The translations under genes and the position numbers were made by a program. Of a DNA stretch of 8,342 nt, positions 7,039-8,342 are shown piece by piece (position 1 is the first letter of the stretch; each line of letters starts with the position of its first letter). Under the pieces are notes generated by a model. The model was not told where the DNA came from, did no database searches, and saw nothing but the letters and a program-made list of their open reading frames with translations. The stretch comes from Actinomycetales bacterium (GTDB lineage Bacteria > Actinomycetota > Actinomycetes > Actinomycetales > Dermabacteraceae), in the NCBI GenBank assembly GCA_012799425.1, contig JAAZLF010000325.1, positions 1 through 8,342 of the forward strand. The letters run 5' to 3'.

Positions 7039-7067
7039 TTCGCCCAGCCCGTCTCCGGCTCTAGAGT
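7039..7067 (+). promoter_or_regulatory. Likely promoter of the phosphofructokinase gene
   Basis: TAGAGT (7062-7067) is a good -10 match (TAnnnT) in very GC-rich DNA. Seventeen bases upstream is TTCGCC (7039-7044), a weak -35. Transcription would start near 7074, leaving a leader of about 50 bases before the ATG at 7125. The preceding terminator at 6932-6969 makes a separate promoter necessary. Confidence 0.42.
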
Positions 7068-7074
7068 GGGCTGT

Positions 7075-7085
7075 GGGCCTGGCCC
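7075..7085. promoter_or_regulatory. Palindrome GGGCC-T-GGCCC at the expected pfk transcription start
   Basis: A perfect 5-bp inverted repeat around T lies directly after the -10 candidate, at the expected start site. It has the same geometry as the 11-base palindrome upstream of the lipoprotein gene (1743-1753), with a different sequence. It could be an operator or be chance in GC-rich DNA. Confidence 0.2.
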
Positions 7086-7124
7086 GCTCCGCTCCCGCGC
7101 TCGATGAGAGAAGAGATCCTCCCC

Positions 7125-8153
7125 ATGAAGATCGGAATCCTGACCTCCGGCGGCGACTGCCCCGGCCTCAACGCCGTGATCCGCGGTGCGGTCATCAAGG
7201 GCGACAAGCTCTTCGAGGACGAGTTCATCGGTTTCAAGGACGGCTGGCGCGGTGTCATCGACGATGACTGGATGACGCTGCCGCGCCGCCGGGTGCGGGG
7301 CATCGGTCGCATCGGCGGCACGATCCTGGGCACGTCCCGCTCGAACCCCTTCGCCGAGGGCGAGGACGGTGCGGCGATCGTGCGGCGCCACATGGACGAG
7401 AACGATATGGACGCGATCATCGCGATCGGCGGGGACGGCACCCTGTTCACCGCGAACCGGCTCTACGAGGCGGGGGTCCCGGTGGTGGGCGTGCCCAAGA
7501 CGGTCGACAACGACCTCGATGCCACCGACTACACCTTCGGGTTCAACACCGCGGTGGAGATCGCGACCGAGGCGCTGGACCGGTTGCGGATGACCGGCGA
7601 CTCCCATCACCGTTGCATGGTCGCGGAGGTGATGGGCCGCAGCGTCGGCTGGATCGCGCTGCACTCCGGCATGGCGGCGGGAGCGCATGTGATCTGCCTG
7701 CCCGAGTTCCCTCTGACCATCGGGGAGATCTGCCAGTACGTGAAGTCCGCCTTCGATCGGGGACGCGCCCCGCTGGTGGTGGTGGCCGAGGGGTTCGTGC
7801 CCTCGGACGCGCCGGAGGGGTTCATGGACTACGACCTCGACGAGTTCGGTCGGCCGCGCTTCGGGGGCGTCGCCCAGGTCCTCGCCCCGTTGATCGAGGA
7901 GCGGCTGGGCATCGAGTCCCGCGCCACCGTGCTGGGCCATATCCAAAGAGGTGGTGAGCCGACCGGCTACGACCGTGTGCTGGCCACCCGGCTCGGCACG
8001 GCTGCGGTGGACCTCGTGCATCAGAATCGTTTCGGACACATGGTCGCCCTGCGCGGCACGGAGATCGTGGACGTGCCGCTGACCGAGGCGATCGACAGCG
8101 TCAAGCGGGTGCCGGAACCCCGCTGGCGCGAAGCCGAGGTGTTGTTCGGCTGA
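7125..8153 (+). CDS. pfkA: 6-phosphofructokinase, actinobacterial (group III-like) type
   Basis: A cytoplasmic glycolytic enzyme that phosphorylates fructose-6-phosphate to fructose-1,6-bisphosphate; 342 residues from the ATG at 7125. Landmarks: GGDCPGLNAVIRG (9-21), the phosphoryl-donor loop IGGDGT (101-106), PKTVDND (124-130) with the catalytic-base Asp128, MGR (170-172), the sugar-phosphate segment AEG (221-223) and GHIQRGG (271-277). Residues matching E. coli Gly104 and Gly124 are Gly105 and Lys125. Gly at the first position is typical of ATP use; Lys at the second is shared with pyrophosphate enzymes and with actinobacterial group III PFKs. ATP is the likelier donor but is not proven. 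The ATG at 7125 is preferred over the in-frame ATG at 7104 because homology begins at MKIGILTSGGD and AGAGAAGAG lies about 9 bases upstream. It probably forms its own transcription unit. Confidence 0.95.
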   Translation: MKIGILTSGGDCPGLNAVIRGAVIKGDKLFEDEFIGFKDGWRGVIDDDWMTLPRRRVRGIGRIGGTILGTSRSNPFAEGEDGAAIVRRHMDENDMDAIIAIGGDGTLFTANRLYEAGVPVVGVPKTVDNDLDATDYTFGFNTAVEIATEALDRLRMTGDSHHRCMVAEVMGRSVGWIALHSGMAAGAHVICLPEFPLTIGEICQYVKSAFDRGRAPLVVVAEGFVPSDAPEGFMDYDLDEFGRPRFGGVAQVLAPLIEERLGIESRATVLGHIQRGGEPTGYDRVLATRLGTAAVDLVHQNRFGHMVALRGTEIVDVPLTEAIDSVKRVPEPRWREAEVLFG

Positions 8154-8224
8154 TCGACGAACTGCGAGCTCGCGAGCGGGAGGAGAACAGCCAGAAGGCA
8201 CAGCCGATCGACGATCTGCGAGCT
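8152..8224. repeat. Pair of 19-base direct repeats after pfkA
   Basis: GATCGACGAACTGCGAGCT (8152-8170) recurs at 8206-8224 with one change (A to T at the tenth base); the copies start 54 bases apart. The second copy begins with GATCG-A-CGATC, a perfect 11-base palindrome, and the first is followed by the overlapping palindromes GCGAGCTCGC (8164-8173) and GCTCGCGAGC (8168-8177). The first copy begins inside the pfkA stop codon. They fill most of the 85-base gap between two converging genes. No clear hairpin terminator is visible, so the repeat may serve that role, or it may be a duplicated protein-binding site. Confidence 0.65.
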
Positions 8225-8238
8225 GCGGGCGTGCCCCG

Positions 8239-8342
8239 TCATCTCAGCAGGGCGGTGACAGCCTTCTCGAAGTGCGGGTGTCGGAAGCGGAAGCGTGCCT
8301 CGTCGAGCACCCGTGAAGTGGCGTGACGCCCGGTGAGCCCGA
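8239..8342 (-). CDS. C-terminal fragment of SDR-type NAD-dependent epimerase (TIGR01777/DUF1731 family), cut by window edge
   Basis: Reading the minus strand from the right edge gives 33 residues ending at a TGA at 8239-8241. The fragment reads GLTGRHATSRVLDEAR and continues FRFRHPHFEKAVTALLR. This resembles the C-terminal DUF1731 tail of YfcH-like SDR proteins, in which a Gly-x-R-x-(L/T)-x-(K/S)-R-L-L-E-A-G-F-x-F-R-(Y/H)-P pattern is followed by an EEA(L/V)xxLL helix. Codon use is GC-rich like its neighbours. The rest of the gene, including the Rossmann nucleotide-binding motif, lies beyond the window. It converges with pfkA. The family assignment rests on this short tail only, and the reaction catalysed by most members is unknown. 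Confidence 0.7.
   Translation of the reverse strand, partial: GLTGRHATSRVLDEARFRFRHPHFEKAVTALLR

Noticed and set aside
6756..8201. A 481-codon minus-strand open frame opposite pfkA
   Set aside because: It is antisense to a clear phosphofructokinase, with Arg/His/Asp-rich shadow composition and no family resemblance.
8021..8242. A 73-codon minus-strand frame ending inside pfkA
   Set aside because: Its ATG overlaps the stop of the SDR gene and it runs antisense into the pfkA 3' end, with no recognisable domain or SD.

Overview
This looks like chromosomal DNA of a high-GC actinobacterium. Coding regions are strongly G/C-ended at third positions, Shine-Dalgarno (SD) sites are modest, terminators are GC-rich hairpins without T-tracts, and the encoded glycolytic enzymes resemble actinobacterial types. 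The style of the proteins suggests Micrococcales (a Brachybacterium-like organism is possible), but that is an impression from memory and no marker gene here settles it. I see no transposase, integrase, phage gene, CRISPR array, tRNA or rRNA.

Layout, left to right: (1) a complete minus-strand oligopeptide-type ABC transporter lipoprotein (2-1654); (2) a 199-bp divergent intergenic region with small palindromes; (3) pgi, glucose-6-phosphate isomerase, on the plus strand; (4) a 175-bp convergent intergenic region densely packed with structure: a 12-bp GC stem-loop, an eight-unit heptamer array and a perfect 19-bp inverted repeat; (5) a minus-strand MFS transporter of the metabolite:H+ symporter type; (6) a 196-bp divergent intergenic region; (7) a plus-strand flotillin/SPFH protein closed by a strong hairpin terminator; (8) a 6-phosphofructokinase gene with its own likely promoter; (9) an 85-bp convergent gap holding a 19-bp direct repeat; (10) the last 33 codons of a minus-strand SDR-type epimerase (DUF1731 C-terminus), cut by the right edge. 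No gene-free stretch exceeds 300 bases.

Functionally, Pgi and Pfk catalyse consecutive steps of glycolysis (glucose-6-P to fructose-6-P to fructose-1,6-bisphosphate). They are separated by a transporter and a flotillin and appear to be independent transcription units. The two transport proteins have no partner genes inside the window. Flotillin would organise membrane domains.

The region is mainly ordinary housekeeping sequence and I do not see a new multi-gene system. The points most worth checking are the repeat/hairpin cluster between pgi and the MFS gene, the Gly/Lys donor-site combination in Pfk, the flotillin without an adjacent NfeD gene, and the missing SD site of pgi.
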